Shown here: positions 9,090 to 17,102 of the stretch, piece by piece
Layout: each line of letters begins with the position of its first letter
Position numbering within the stretch: position 1 is the first letter of the stretch
Assembly (NCBI GenBank): GCA_016124335.1
Contig: WGNX01000012.1
Location: 62,001 to 126,000 of the forward strand
Direction: 5' to 3'
Origin: Alphaproteobacteria bacterium
GTDB taxonomy: Bacteria; Pseudomonadota; Alphaproteobacteria; CACIAM-22H2
Length of the DNA: 64,000 bases
Program-made: the position numbers and the translations under genes
The notes under the pieces: model-generated
Told to the model about the DNA's origin: nothing
The model's input: only the letters and a program-made list of their open reading frames with translations
Databases searched by the model: none

Positions 9090-9287
9090 ATGTCGCTTCA
9101 AGTCGTTAACGGCATTCCTTGTTTCAATTGCACCGACGTCGAAAACGCGAAAAAGGGGCAGACCCAGGACGCGACGCCGAGCAACGGCATCGCGGCCCTG
9201 AACGAATCCCTGAAACGGGAATTCTCCACGCCCAACGATCCGCTATCGGTCGGCGACCGGGGTCGGGTCGTCAATTTCGGGACCTGA
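9090..9287 (+). CDS. Small Cys-containing protein of unknown function (65 aa)
   Basis: I do not recognise this protein. It has a good ribosome-binding site (ACGGAG) before its ATG and codon use like its neighbours, so it is probably real. It is 65 residues long with no signal peptide or membrane span. It has a paired-cysteine motif near the N-terminus (IPCFNCTDVENAKKG) and a polar, Gly/Asn-rich remainder ending VVNFGT. It lies between an ECF-type promoter candidate and the sigma factor gene, which starts 63 bp after its stop. The simplest reading is that it is the first gene of the sigma regulon. The CxxC pair could bind metal or respond to thiol stress, but nothing in the sequence proves that. 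Confidence 0.6.
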   Translation: MSLQVVNGIPCFNCTDVENAKKGQTQDATPSNGIAALNESLKREFSTPNDPLSVGDRGRVVNFGT

Positions 9288-9349
9288 CCGGGCCATCGGC
9301 CGTCGAAATTTACCTTTTCGGCGCGCGGCTTGTGTAATGCTCCCGCGCC

Positions 9350-9907
9350 ATGGAAGGCGATGGCTGGTCCGAATTGATGGCACGTGCCCAGGCTGGCGAT
9401 GCACCGGCCTACCGGCGCTTTCTGTCGGAATCCGCCGGATTCCTGCGGATTATCGTCGCCCGCACGGGAATTCCGCACGATCAGGTCGAGGATGTCGTCC
9501 AGGAGACGCTGATAAGCGTCCACGCCATCCGCCACACCTACGACCCGACCCGGCCGATCCGGCCCTGGCTGGCCGCAATCGCCCGACGACGGGCGATCGA
9601 TTGGCGTCGGCGTCGGAATTCGGCCAACAGCCATGAAGTGGCGCTGGACGACGCGGCGCACGAAACCTTTGCCGACCCCGAAGCGAACAGGGATAAGGAC
9701 AAGTCCGAAGCCGCTGCCGCAATCCGGCGCTGGCTCGCCGAGTTGCCGCCCGGTCAGCGCCAGGCGGTCGAACTTCTCAAGCTGCGCGAGCTGAGCCTGA
9801 ATGAAGCGGCGGCCGTCTCGGGCCAGTCCGTGGGAGCACTGAAGGTAGCCACACACCGCGCGATGTTGACGCTTCGCAAACTCTGGAAACGCGACGAACC
9901 GGGATGA
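9350..9907 (+). CDS. ECF-family RNA polymerase sigma factor
   Basis: A 185-aa extracytoplasmic-function sigma factor. Region 2 includes DQVEDVVQETLISVH and RPWLAAIARRRAIDWRRR (roughly residues 40-85), which contacts the -10 element. Region 4 is the C-terminal helix-turn-helix (LPPGQRQAVELLKLRELSL through AAAVSGQSVGALKVATHRA), which reads the -35 element. It has no extra domains. Its stop overlaps the start of a NrsF-like membrane anti-sigma gene (ATGA), the usual sigma/anti-sigma arrangement. In Caulobacter the equivalent pair responds to chromium and cadmium; the inducer here is unknown. Confidence 0.92.
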   Translation: MEGDGWSELMARAQAGDAPAYRRFLSESAGFLRIIVARTGIPHDQVEDVVQETLISVHAIRHTYDPTRPIRPWLAAIARRRAIDWRRRRNSANSHEVALDDAAHETFADPEANRDKDKSEAAAAIRRWLAELPPGQRQAVELLKLRELSLNEAAAVSGQSVGALKVATHRAMLTLRKLWKRDEPG

Positions 9908-10557
9908 GCGATCGAACGGACATTCTGATTGGCGCTCTGAGCGAGAAGGTCGCCGCCGTGACTCGCTTGCCGACGCCGACGACGCGCGCCTTGCGCTGGC
10001 TTGCATTTGCGGCCGTCTTCGTCGGCGCCCTTGTCGCCATTCGCGGCCATCGGGCCGACATCGGTGCGCGCCTGGCCGATTCCGCATTCGCGGTGCCGTG
10101 GGCGGCCTCGCTTCTCGTTGCCATATCGGCTGCGTTTGCCGCTTTCCGGATGACCGTGCCCGGCACGGGGCGCTGGATTGCGGTTCTGCCCCTGCCGCCA
10201 TTGGCCGTGTGGCTTGCCACGCTGGGAACGGGCTGCGTTCACGAGATTTCGGCGCAGGGGCTTTCCGTGCTCGGCACCAGTTTCGAATGCCTTGAATTCA
10301 TCGTCATGACGAGCCTGCCATTGGCCGCTGTCCTTGTCTGGATGTTGCGCCGTGCGGCCCCGCTGGCGCCGGCAAGCACGTTTGCGATGGGCGCGCTCGC
10401 GGCCGCCGCCGCCGGATCGACCGGTCTCGAGCTTTTCCACCACATCGACACCTCGACCGAAGCCCTCGTTTGGCACTTCGGCACCGTCGGGCTCGTAACC
10501 TTGATCGGCCTGGCCAGCGGGCGACGGGCTCTTTCAGTCGCGTTGGTGAACGAATAG
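9904..10557 (+). CDS. nrsF: NrsF-like (DUF1109) membrane anti-sigma factor
   Basis: A 217-aa protein with a short cytoplasmic N-terminus followed by about six hydrophobic segments starting near residue 30. This matches the DUF1109/NrsF family. Two cysteines, Cys111 (LGTGCVHEI) and Cys129 (GTSFECLEF), occupy the conserved region thought to sense thiol-reactive metals in Caulobacter NrsF. It should hold the ECF sigma factor at the inner membrane and release it under stress. It is coupled by a 4-bp overlap to the sigma gene. The family call rests on topology, the Cys pair and partner gene, not on an alignment. Confidence 0.8.
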   Translation: MSDRTDILIGALSEKVAAVTRLPTPTTRALRWLAFAAVFVGALVAIRGHRADIGARLADSAFAVPWAASLLVAISAAFAAFRMTVPGTGRWIAVLPLPPLAVWLATLGTGCVHEISAQGLSVLGTSFECLEFIVMTSLPLAAVLVWMLRRAAPLAPASTFAMGALAAAAAGSTGLELFHHIDTSTEALVWHFGTVGLVTLIGLASGRRALSVALVNE

Positions 10558-10601
10558 CCGGCGATCGGTCGTGCAGCGGGACGGCTGAATACGGTTGTAA
10601 T

Positions 10602-10675
10602 CTACAATTGTAGTTCTTGCGCAGATTCTAATATCCGAACATAACCGGCCGGACAGTCTGTGCGCTGTCTGGCCG
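10602..10675 (+). promoter_or_regulatory. Palindromic operator overlapping a promoter, followed by a leader hairpin
   Basis: CTACAATTGTAG at 10602-10613 is a perfect 12-bp palindrome containing TACA-N2-TGTA, the CopY/BlaI-type half-site arrangement. It overlaps a possible -35 (TTGTAG, 10608-10613) spaced 15 bp from TAATAT (10629-10634). Downstream, 10646-10675 can form an 11-bp stem with one G-U pair and an 8-base loop. It lies upstream of the diiron protein gene. No regulator of the CopY/BlaI family is encoded nearby. Confidence 0.4.
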
Positions 10676-10744
10676 TTGCGGATCCGTGCCGCCGCCGCGA
10701 ACGGCATATGCCTTGGAATTCCGGCACGGAGAAAGCTGAATGAT

Positions 10745-11677
10745 ATGACCTCTGTCGAATCCACGCTCGATAGCAGCAGATACGCGCGTTGCATCGAAGC
10801 CTCAAAGCGCGTCCGTTGGGAAATCGACGCCGACGTGATCCGCAACCGGACTTTCAACACCGCCAACAAATACCTCCCCGACGGGCTGACGCTCGCCAGC
10901 AGCTTCACGACCCTCAATCGCGATGAATTGCGGTTCGTGAGCCAGATCCAGGGCCGGACCTACGCGAATATTTTCGGCCTGGTCGAACGATATATCGCCG
11001 CAAAGACGCTGGAATTGAGCCGCGACTACTGGCTCGGCGACCAAGTGGCGCTCGAAGCGCTTATCCGCTTCGCCGACGAGGAACTGAAGCATCAGACCCT
11101 GTTTCGCCGCATCGAGAAGATGATCGGCTCGGCGATGCCGCCGGGATACAAGTTCGACGTCGATCCGGACGGCGTGGCCAAGGCCGTTCTCGGCGCCAGC
11201 ACGTGGGCAGTTCTTGCATTGACGCTCGATATCGAGCTGTTCACGCAGCTCCACTATCGCGAAAGCATCGAACCGGACGACAACCTGTCGGAACTTTTCA
11301 AGGACGTCTTCCTCTTCCATTGGCGCGAGGAAAGCCAGCACGCGATTCTCGACGAGCTGGAGTTCGTCCGCCACAACGCGACATTGACGTCCGCCCAGCG
11401 CGACAAGGGAGTCGACGAATTCATCGCATTGGTCGCGGCCGTCGACGGGATCATCAAGGCCCAGTCGAAGCAGGATGCGGAATACTTCGCCGCGAATGCC
11501 GGACGGAAGGTGCCTGCGGCCGAATTGACCGCGATCGAGGACGGTTTCCTTCGTGCCTACCGCTGGCAGTACATCCATTCCGGCGCGAAGCACCCGCATT
11601 TCGTGAAAGTGCTCGGTGGGATGATCGACGCGGCGCAGGGAAAACGGATCCAGGCGGCACTTTCCTCGCTCACCTGA
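10745..11677 (+). CDS. Ferritin-like diiron protein of unknown function
   Basis: A 310-aa helical protein with two ExxH motifs, FADEELKHQ (Glu113, His116) and WREESQHA (Glu196, His199). Single glutamates lie before each (about Glu81 in VERYIAAK and Glu164 in DIELF). This is the six-ligand pattern of ferritin-like diiron carboxylate enzymes, the fold that includes AurF-type N-oxygenases. No substrate can be assigned. The start at 10745 is chosen because GGAGAAAG precedes it by ten bases; an upstream in-frame ATG at 10676 has no such site. It stands alone, preceded by a palindromic operator candidate and followed by a strong hairpin. Confidence 0.8.
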   Translation: MTSVESTLDSSRYARCIEASKRVRWEIDADVIRNRTFNTANKYLPDGLTLASSFTTLNRDELRFVSQIQGRTYANIFGLVERYIAAKTLELSRDYWLGDQVALEALIRFADEELKHQTLFRRIEKMIGSAMPPGYKFDVDPDGVAKAVLGASTWAVLALTLDIELFTQLHYRESIEPDDNLSELFKDVFLFHWREESQHAILDELEFVRHNATLTSAQRDKGVDEFIALVAAVDGIIKAQSKQDAEYFAANAGRKVPAAELTAIEDGFLRAYRWQYIHSGAKHPHFVKVLGGMIDAAQGKRIQAALSSLT

Positions 11678-11690
11678 TGCGGTTTCAAGG

Positions 11691-11722
11691 CTTGCCGGAA
11701 ACGAAGTTCAGTTTCCGGCAAG
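11691..11722. terminator. Bidirectional hairpin between convergent genes
   Basis: A perfect 12-bp inverted repeat (CTTGCCGGAAAC, 8-base loop, GTTTCCGGCAAG) begins 13 bp after the diiron gene stop and reaches into the last codons of the convergent esterase gene. It probably terminates or protects both transcripts; there is no U-tract. Confidence 0.6.
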
Positions 11723-12667
11723 CGACCGCTTGAGATGGTCCGCCGTCTGCGCCAGTGCGGCGCGCGCCGAAGCCGACACCGACGAAAGATGGCAGAACCC
11801 GTGATTGGCCCGCGGGTATTCGACATAGGCCGTCTCGACGCCAGCCGCGATCAGCACGTCGCGCATCCGGCGGCTGTCGTCGCGGAGCGGATCGAGACCC
11901 GCTGCAATCAGCAGGGGATGCTTGAGGGCGGCGAGATAGCCTTCGGGCGCACGCGCGGGCGAAAGCGAGAACCCGCGGCGCTGGGCCGCATCCGGGCAAT
12001 ACAATTCCCAGAATGTCGCCATGCTGGCACGCGACAGGCCGTACCGCCCGTCACCACGCATCAGGTACGAAACGCTGTCGAGATTGGAATCGAAGACACC
12101 GTAGAGCGAAGCGAACGCATCCGGGATCGGCCTTCCCGAACCGCCACACAGGGTCATTGTCATCGCGGCGGCGATATTCGCGCCGGCCGAATCGCCGGCT
12201 ACCGCGAACCGGCGCGCACCAAGTTCGGCGGCATGCGCATGCATCCAGTCCCACGCATCGAGCGCATCTTCGATCGCCGCCGGATAGGGATGCTCCGGTG
12301 CCTTCCGATAGCCTAGGCCCAGAAAGCGCAGCCCGGACATGTGGGCAAGCATGCGCGTCAGCCTGTCGTGCGTCGCCAGGCTCCCGATGACCCAACCGCC
12401 ACCATGCAGGTAAAGGACGAGTCCGTCGCCGGCACCTTCGGGCACATAAAGGCGTGCGGCCACCGAACGGCCGACAAAATCGAGCGTCATGTCGCGCGTT
12501 TGCGCCATTACGGGGCCGCCGACATTCCAGGGGGCGCGGCGGCGCTCCTGTTCGGCGCGGGCCGCTGCCGGATTGCCGGGAAGATGGACCGGTGCCGGGC
12601 CGAAGCGCTCCAGATCGAGTGTGTCCGCCGCGGCGATTTCGGGATCGAGTTCGTTTGCTCCGCTCAT
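11708..12667 (-). CDS. Alpha/beta hydrolase, HSL-type esterase
   Basis: A 319-aa hydrolase of the hormone-sensitive lipase group. The oxyanion-hole motif YLHGGGWVIG is at residues 87-96, and the nucleophile elbow GDSAG holds Ser160. Asp259 (AAGLDPLRDD) and His289 (RANHGF) complete the triad. It should hydrolyse short-chain esters or amides in the cytoplasm. The start ATG overlaps the stop of the upstream aminotransferase gene (ATGA), so the two are co-translated on the minus strand. Together with an aminotransferase of the ureidoglycine/glyoxylate type it may belong to a nitrogen-compound pathway, but no further purine genes are visible. Confidence 0.88.
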   Translation of the reverse strand: MSGANELDPEIAAADTLDLERFGPAPVHLPGNPAAARAEQERRRAPWNVGGPVMAQTRDMTLDFVGRSVAARLYVPEGAGDGLVLYLHGGGWVIGSLATHDRLTRMLAHMSGLRFLGLGYRKAPEHPYPAAIEDALDAWDWMHAHAAELGARRFAVAGDSAGANIAAAMTMTLCGGSGRPIPDAFASLYGVFDSNLDSVSYLMRGDGRYGLSRASMATFWELYCPDAAQRRGFSLSPARAPEGYLAALKHPLLIAAGLDPLRDDSRRMRDVLIAAGVETAYVEYPRANHGFCHLSSVSASARAALAQTADHLKRSLAGN

Positions 12668-13917
12668 TCTGCTGCCTTCGCCCTCTTTTCCTCGGCAATC
12701 CGGAATATCTTGAGCGCTGCGGGAACGGCCTGACCTGTCGCGATGCGCGCCCCGTTGACGAGCAGCACATTCTCGAGCGCTGCCAACGTTGTCAGCACGC
12801 AGTCCTTGCGCGCATTGTAGCCCATCGTCCCGATGCGCCAGATCTTGCCGTGAAGCGGCCCGAAACTCGTGCCGATCTCGATCGCGAAATCCGAGAGCAA
12901 GTTGCCGCGAACGGCGTCGCCCGAGACACCTTCCGGCACATAGACGCCGACCACATTGGCCATCTTGTTCGCCCGTTCGCCGAACAGGCGCAGGCCCATC
13001 GCGAGCAGACCTTCCGCCATCGCATCGCCCGCCGCCTTGTGGCGTGCGATCGCGGCATCCAGTCCCTCGTCAACGAGAATGCGCGCGCACTCGCGCGCGC
13101 CATAGAGCATCGTCGTCGCTTCGGTATGGTGGTTGAGGCGCTTCTCGCTCCAGTAGTCCATGACCATCGCGAGGTCGAAGTAATTGGACCGTATCCTTAC
13201 GCCCGGTCCGGCGCGGTCCGCCGACGTGGCAATACCCGCCTCGACATGACGGCGCCGGTAGATCGCGGCCTCCGCGCGCTCGCCAATCGTGATCGGCGCA
13301 GAGCCGGACGGCCCGGAGAGGCATTTCTGCAAGCCCGCCGTGACGACATCGAGATGCCAGTCGTCGGTACGCAGATCGTTGCCGCCGAGCGAGGCGGTCG
13401 TGTCGACATAGACGAGCGCGTCATGCCGGCGCGCGATCGCGCCGATTTCGGCCAACGGCTGAAGCATCGTGGTCGACGTGTCGCCGTGGCAGATCGCGAT
13501 CAGTTTCGGACGGTGCCGCCGGACGGCGTCTTCGATCTGGGCCGGATCGAAGACCTTGCCCCATTCGGTCTCGATCTCGACCACGTCGGCCTCGCAACGC
13601 CGGCAAATCTCGGCGAGCAGATGCCCGAACCGCCCGAAAATCGGCACGAGCACCCGGTCGCCCGGTTCGATCAGCGAGACGAGTGCCGCCTCGATGCCGC
13701 CGCGCGCCGTCGCATCGACAAGCAGCGTCCACCGGTTCCGGGTCCGGAAAACCTCGCGATAGAGGGCCATCGTCTCGCCCATCAGCGACGTCATCGACGG
13801 GTCGAACTGGCCGACCAGCGGGGTCGCCATCGCGCGCAAGACGCGCGGATCGGCATTGATCGGGCCGGGACCCATCAGCAGGCGGGCGGGCGGGTTCAGG
13901 TCGGGGACGGCGGGCAT
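12664..13917 (-). CDS. Class V aminotransferase, (S)-ureidoglycine/alanine-glyoxylate type
   Basis: A 417-aa PLP enzyme. The N-terminus has RLLMGPGPINADPRVL and GQFDP near residue 36; the latter resembles PucG-type (S)-ureidoglycine-glyoxylate aminotransferases. The PLP lysine is Lys198 in TAGLQKCLSGPSGS. These enzymes move an amino group to glyoxylate from ureidoglycine, alanine or serine. ATG 13917 is the first in-frame start giving the family N-terminus; the open frame further upstream has no support and crosses into serS. It is divergent from serS with 136 bp between starts, and coupled to the esterase. Assignment between ureidoglycine and alanine as donor is uncertain. Confidence 0.85.
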   Translation of the reverse strand: MPAVPDLNPPARLLMGPGPINADPRVLRAMATPLVGQFDPSMTSLMGETMALYREVFRTRNRWTLLVDATARGGIEAALVSLIEPGDRVLVPIFGRFGHLLAEICRRCEADVVEIETEWGKVFDPAQIEDAVRRHRPKLIAICHGDTSTTMLQPLAEIGAIARRHDALVYVDTTASLGGNDLRTDDWHLDVVTAGLQKCLSGPSGSAPITIGERAEAAIYRRRHVEAGIATSADRAGPGVRIRSNYFDLAMVMDYWSEKRLNHHTEATTMLYGARECARILVDEGLDAAIARHKAAGDAMAEGLLAMGLRLFGERANKMANVVGVYVPEGVSGDAVRGNLLSDFAIEIGTSFGPLHGKIWRIGTMGYNARKDCVLTTLAALENVLLVNGARIATGQAVPAALKIFRIAEEKRAKAAE

Positions 13918-14053
13918 TCCGGCATACCGTACATGGAGTTGGACCGGTGCGGTTTTCCCGCGAAATCGGGGTCCGTGCAAGGGTTTGCCGGGCTTTTGCC
14001 TGCGGCCGCCGGCCGTGCTACCTCTCCGACCTCCCGAACAGCCCGGAAGACGC

Positions 14054-15331
14054 ATGCTCGACCGCAATTTCATTCTCGCCAACGCCGAAGCCGTCGCCGT
14101 CAATTGCCGCAACCGCGGCGTGGATGTCGACATTTCCCGCTTTGCGGAAATCGAATCCGAACGCCGCAAGACCGACCAGTCGCTGCAGGACGCGCAACGC
14201 GAATCCAATGCGCTCGCCTCGGCCAAGGACCTTTCGGTCGAGCAGAAGCGCGAAAAAGGTCGCGAACTCCGCGAACGGCGCGACGGCCTGAAGGCGCGAC
14301 TGGAGGAGCTGCAGGCCGAGGGCGATGCACTTCTGCTGCGCATACCGAACATGACGCATCCTGACTCGCCCATCGGCCGGGACGACAAGGACAACAAGGA
14401 AATCGACCGCAATGCGGTGCCCGCGCCCGCCTTCACGTTCAAGCCGCGCGATCATGTCGCGCTCGGCGATCTGCACGGCATCATCGACACCGAAGGCGGC
14501 AGCAAGGTCGCGGGGCCCGGTTTCTATTTTCTGAAGGGCGACGGTGCGCGTCTGGAACTGGCCCTGCAGAATTTCGCCGTCGAATTCCTCGCCAGGCGCG
14601 GCTACGTGCCCCACATCACCCCCGATATCGCGCGCGACTCGATCCTGCAGGGGACCGGATTCACGCCGCGCGGTTCGGAAACGAATACCTACCGGATCGA
14701 AGAGCACGACCTGTCGCTGATCGCGACCTCGGAAATCACGCTCTGCGGGCTCTATCAGGATACGATCCTCGACGAGGCGGACCTTCCCATCCGTATCGCC
14801 GGCGTGTCGCATTGCTTCCGCACCGAGCGTGCTGCCGGCCGTGCCACGCGTGGCCTTTACCGCGTGCACCAGTTCACCAAGGTCGAGATGGTCGTCATCG
14901 CCACGCCCGAAAAGTCCGAGGATATCCACCGCGAACTGCTGGCGAACGAGCGCGCCGTATTCGATGCGCTCGAGCTTCCCTATCGCGTGCTGGATATCTG
15001 TACGGGCGACCTCGGCGGGGCCGCATACCGCAAGTACGACCTGGAAGCGTGGATGCCCGGCCGCGGCGAAAACGGCGAATTCGGCGAAGTGACCAGCACG
15101 TCGAACTGCACCGATTATCAGGCCCGCCGCCTCAACATCCGCTATCGCAAGGGGCCCAAGGACAAACCGCTGTTCGTCCATACGCTGAACGGCACGGGTA
15201 TTGCGATCGGCCGGGCGATGATCGCGATCCTCGAGAACAACCAGGAAGCCGACGGCAGCGTCCGCCTGCCGAAGGTCCTTCAGCCGTTCATGGGGCAGGA
15301 ACGGCTCGTTCCGCGCCCGGCAAAGGCCTGA
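14054..15331 (+). CDS. serS: Seryl-tRNA synthetase
   Basis: A 425-aa class II synthetase that charges tRNA-Ser (and tRNA-Sec where present). The N-terminal tRNA-binding coiled coil spans about residues 25-105 (rich in Arg, Glu and Leu). The catalytic core has motif 2 around HCFRTERAAGRATRGLYRVH and motif 3 around NGTGIAIGRAMIAILENNQ. Length and start MLDRNFI match the family exactly; an earlier in-frame ATG at 13856 adds 66 residues that do not resemble SerS. The thiol dioxygenase gene begins five bases after its stop. Confidence 0.97.
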   Translation: MLDRNFILANAEAVAVNCRNRGVDVDISRFAEIESERRKTDQSLQDAQRESNALASAKDLSVEQKREKGRELRERRDGLKARLEELQAEGDALLLRIPNMTHPDSPIGRDDKDNKEIDRNAVPAPAFTFKPRDHVALGDLHGIIDTEGGSKVAGPGFYFLKGDGARLELALQNFAVEFLARRGYVPHITPDIARDSILQGTGFTPRGSETNTYRIEEHDLSLIATSEITLCGLYQDTILDEADLPIRIAGVSHCFRTERAAGRATRGLYRVHQFTKVEMVVIATPEKSEDIHRELLANERAVFDALELPYRVLDICTGDLGGAAYRKYDLEAWMPGRGENGEFGEVTSTSNCTDYQARRLNIRYRKGPKDKPLFVHTLNGTGIAIGRAMIAILENNQEADGSVRLPKVLQPFMGQERLVPRPAKA

Positions 15332-15336
15332 GCGAC

Positions 15337-15948
15337 ATGGCGGGCGGCATCGGCCGTCTGCGGGAATTCGTGCGCGCCGCCAGCGCGTCGATGGGGCCGG
15401 ATGGCCTTGATGAAATGGCGGCACACAAGGTCATTGCGCCACTGCTGCGCGATCTCGTGGCGCAAGACGACTGGCTGCCGGCCACGTTCGCGCAGCCGCA
15501 TCCGCAATATTACCAGCAGTATCTCCTGCATTGCGACCCGGCCGAGCGATTCTCGGTCGTAAGTTTCGTCTGGGGGCCGGGTCAATCGACCCCGGTGCAC
15601 GACCACACGGTCTGGGGAATTATCGGAATTCTCCGCGGAGCGGAACGGTGCCGGTTTTTCGAGCGGCGCGCCGACGGCCAGCTCGCGCCTCAGGCCGAAA
15701 CCATATTGGAAACAGGCGCCGTCAGTGCGCTCGGCCCGAAGACGGGCGATGTCCATCGCGTGGCAAATGCCTACGACGACCGCGTATCGGTCGCGATCCA
15801 TGTCTACGGCGGAAACATCGGCGCGATCGCGCGCCACGTCTATGACACGCAGACGGGCATCGCCAAGGATTTCGTTTCCGGCTACGCGGCGGCGATTGTT
15901 CCCAATCTCTGGGACCGTTCGGCCGAAACACGCGCGAGGCTCGGCTGA
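15337..15948 (+). CDS. Cupin thiol dioxygenase, 3-mercaptopropionate dioxygenase-like
   Basis: A 203-aa cupin of the cysteine dioxygenase superfamily that adds O2 to a small thiol to make a sulfinate. Iron ligands are His88 and His90 (TPVHDHTVWG) and His140 (GDVHRVAN). The block SVVSFVWGPGQSTPVHDH and the nearby Gln residues (YYQQYLLH) match bacterial 3-mercaptopropionate dioxygenases rather than mammalian cysteine dioxygenase, which has Arg there. The outer-sphere Ser-His-Tyr triad seems altered: His155 and Tyr157 are present (AIHVYGGN), but Ala153 replaces the expected serine. The stop overlaps the start of an MFS exporter gene. Confidence 0.82.
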   Translation: MAGGIGRLREFVRAASASMGPDGLDEMAAHKVIAPLLRDLVAQDDWLPATFAQPHPQYYQQYLLHCDPAERFSVVSFVWGPGQSTPVHDHTVWGIIGILRGAERCRFFERRADGQLAPQAETILETGAVSALGPKTGDVHRVANAYDDRVSVAIHVYGGNIGAIARHVYDTQTGIAKDFVSGYAAAIVPNLWDRSAETRARLG

Positions 15949-17102
15949 AACCTTCACCGGCCCTTGTCGGCGTCACGCTTTGCACGCTTGCCAGCGCGAC
16001 GACGCTTCGCGCAATCGATCCGCTGCTGCCGCAGCTCGCCGCCGAATTCGGCACGCTGCCCGGCGCCGTCGCGATCCTGATCACCGTCTACACGATCGCC
16101 TATGGCGGCGTTCAGTTCTTTTCCGGGCGCATCGGTGACCGCTTCGGAAAGCCCCGCGTGATCGCGGCAGCCACGATGGGTGCCACCGCGATGACGCTGG
16201 CATGCGCGTTCGCGGCGGGGCTCGATACGCTGATGGTCATTCGTGCCTTCGCCGGTGCCTGTGCCGGCGGCATCATTCCGCTGGCCATCGCCTATGTCGG
16301 CGATACGGTCGCCTACGAAAACCGGCAGCAGGCGCTGGCCCGGCTGGTCTCCACTCAGATCCTCGGAACCATCGCCGGGCAGGTCGGCTCGGGTCTCGTC
16401 GGGGCGTTGGTCGGATGGCGCGGCGTCCTGATGATTCTTGCCGTCATGTTCGCTCTTGGCGGCATCTCGCTTGTCGTCGCGCTGCGCGGGACGGTTTCGC
16501 CGCCACCGTCGGGTACGCGCGCGGTCGCCGGTTACGGCTGGGTCGGAAGCCCGCGTGCACGCATGGTCCTTTCGACGGTCCTGATCGAAGGCATCTTCTT
16601 CTACGCCGGGCTTGCGTTCGTTGCCTCCGACCTGCAGGCCCGAATGGGCGTCTCGCTTGCTCAGGCCGGCCTGTCGCTCCTGCTTTTCGGCGTGGGCGGT
16701 CTTGCCTTCTCGCTGACCTTCGGGCGCTTCATGACGGGACTTCCGCGCGGCCGGACGCCGCTGATGGGCGGTCTTGCGCTATCGGCGGGCTTTGCCGGCC
16801 TGTCGCTGGCCGGATCGGTTGCGTGGGCGACCGTGGCACTGCTGCCGGTCGGCTGGGGCTTCTATGCGATGCATTCGACGCTTCAGACCGAAGCCACGCA
16901 AATGCTCCCGGAAGCACGCGGTCACGCGGTTGCAACGTTTGCCGCGACGTTCTTCTGCGGTCAGGCGCTGGGCGTGCTGCTTGCGGGCTACGTGTTCGAC
17001 AGGATCGGCGGGCCACCGATTTTCGCCGCAAGCGCGTGCATGCTCGCGGTTCTCGGCATTCGCTTCGCGCGCGCGCTGGCGCGGGATTACCGCGCCCGCT
17101 GA
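15945..17102 (+). CDS. MFS transporter, probable CTG start
   Basis: A major facilitator of about 385 residues with 12 predicted hydrophobic spans. The first begins near VGVTLCTLASATTL and is followed by the inter-helix motif GRIGDRFGKPR typical of MFS loop 2-3. No in-frame ATG, GTG or TTG exists between the upstream stop and 16158, and starting at 16158 would delete the first two helices and that motif. CTG at 15945 overlaps the dioxygenase TGA (CTGA) and has GAGG five bases before it, so it is my preferred start. The substrate is unknown; linkage to a thiol dioxygenase suggests a related compound. Confidence 0.75.
   Translation: MKPSPALVGVTLCTLASATTLRAIDPLLPQLAAEFGTLPGAVAILITVYTIAYGGVQFFSGRIGDRFGKPRVIAAATMGATAMTLACAFAAGLDTLMVIRAFAGACAGGIIPLAIAYVGDTVAYENRQQALARLVSTQILGTIAGQVGSGLVGALVGWRGVLMILAVMFALGGISLVVALRGTVSPPPSGTRAVAGYGWVGSPRARMVLSTVLIEGIFFYAGLAFVASDLQARMGVSLAQAGLSLLLFGVGGLAFSLTFGRFMTGLPRGRTPLMGGLALSAGFAGLSLAGSVAWATVALLPVGWGFYAMHSTLQTEATQMLPEARGHAVATFAATFFCGQALGVLLAGYVFDRIGGPPIFAASACMLAVLGIRFARALARDYRAR

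Noticed and set aside
12454..14364. A 636-codon open frame on the plus strand
   Set aside because: It is antisense to the well-supported esterase and aminotransferase genes, runs into serS out of frame, and has low-complexity Arg-rich composition.
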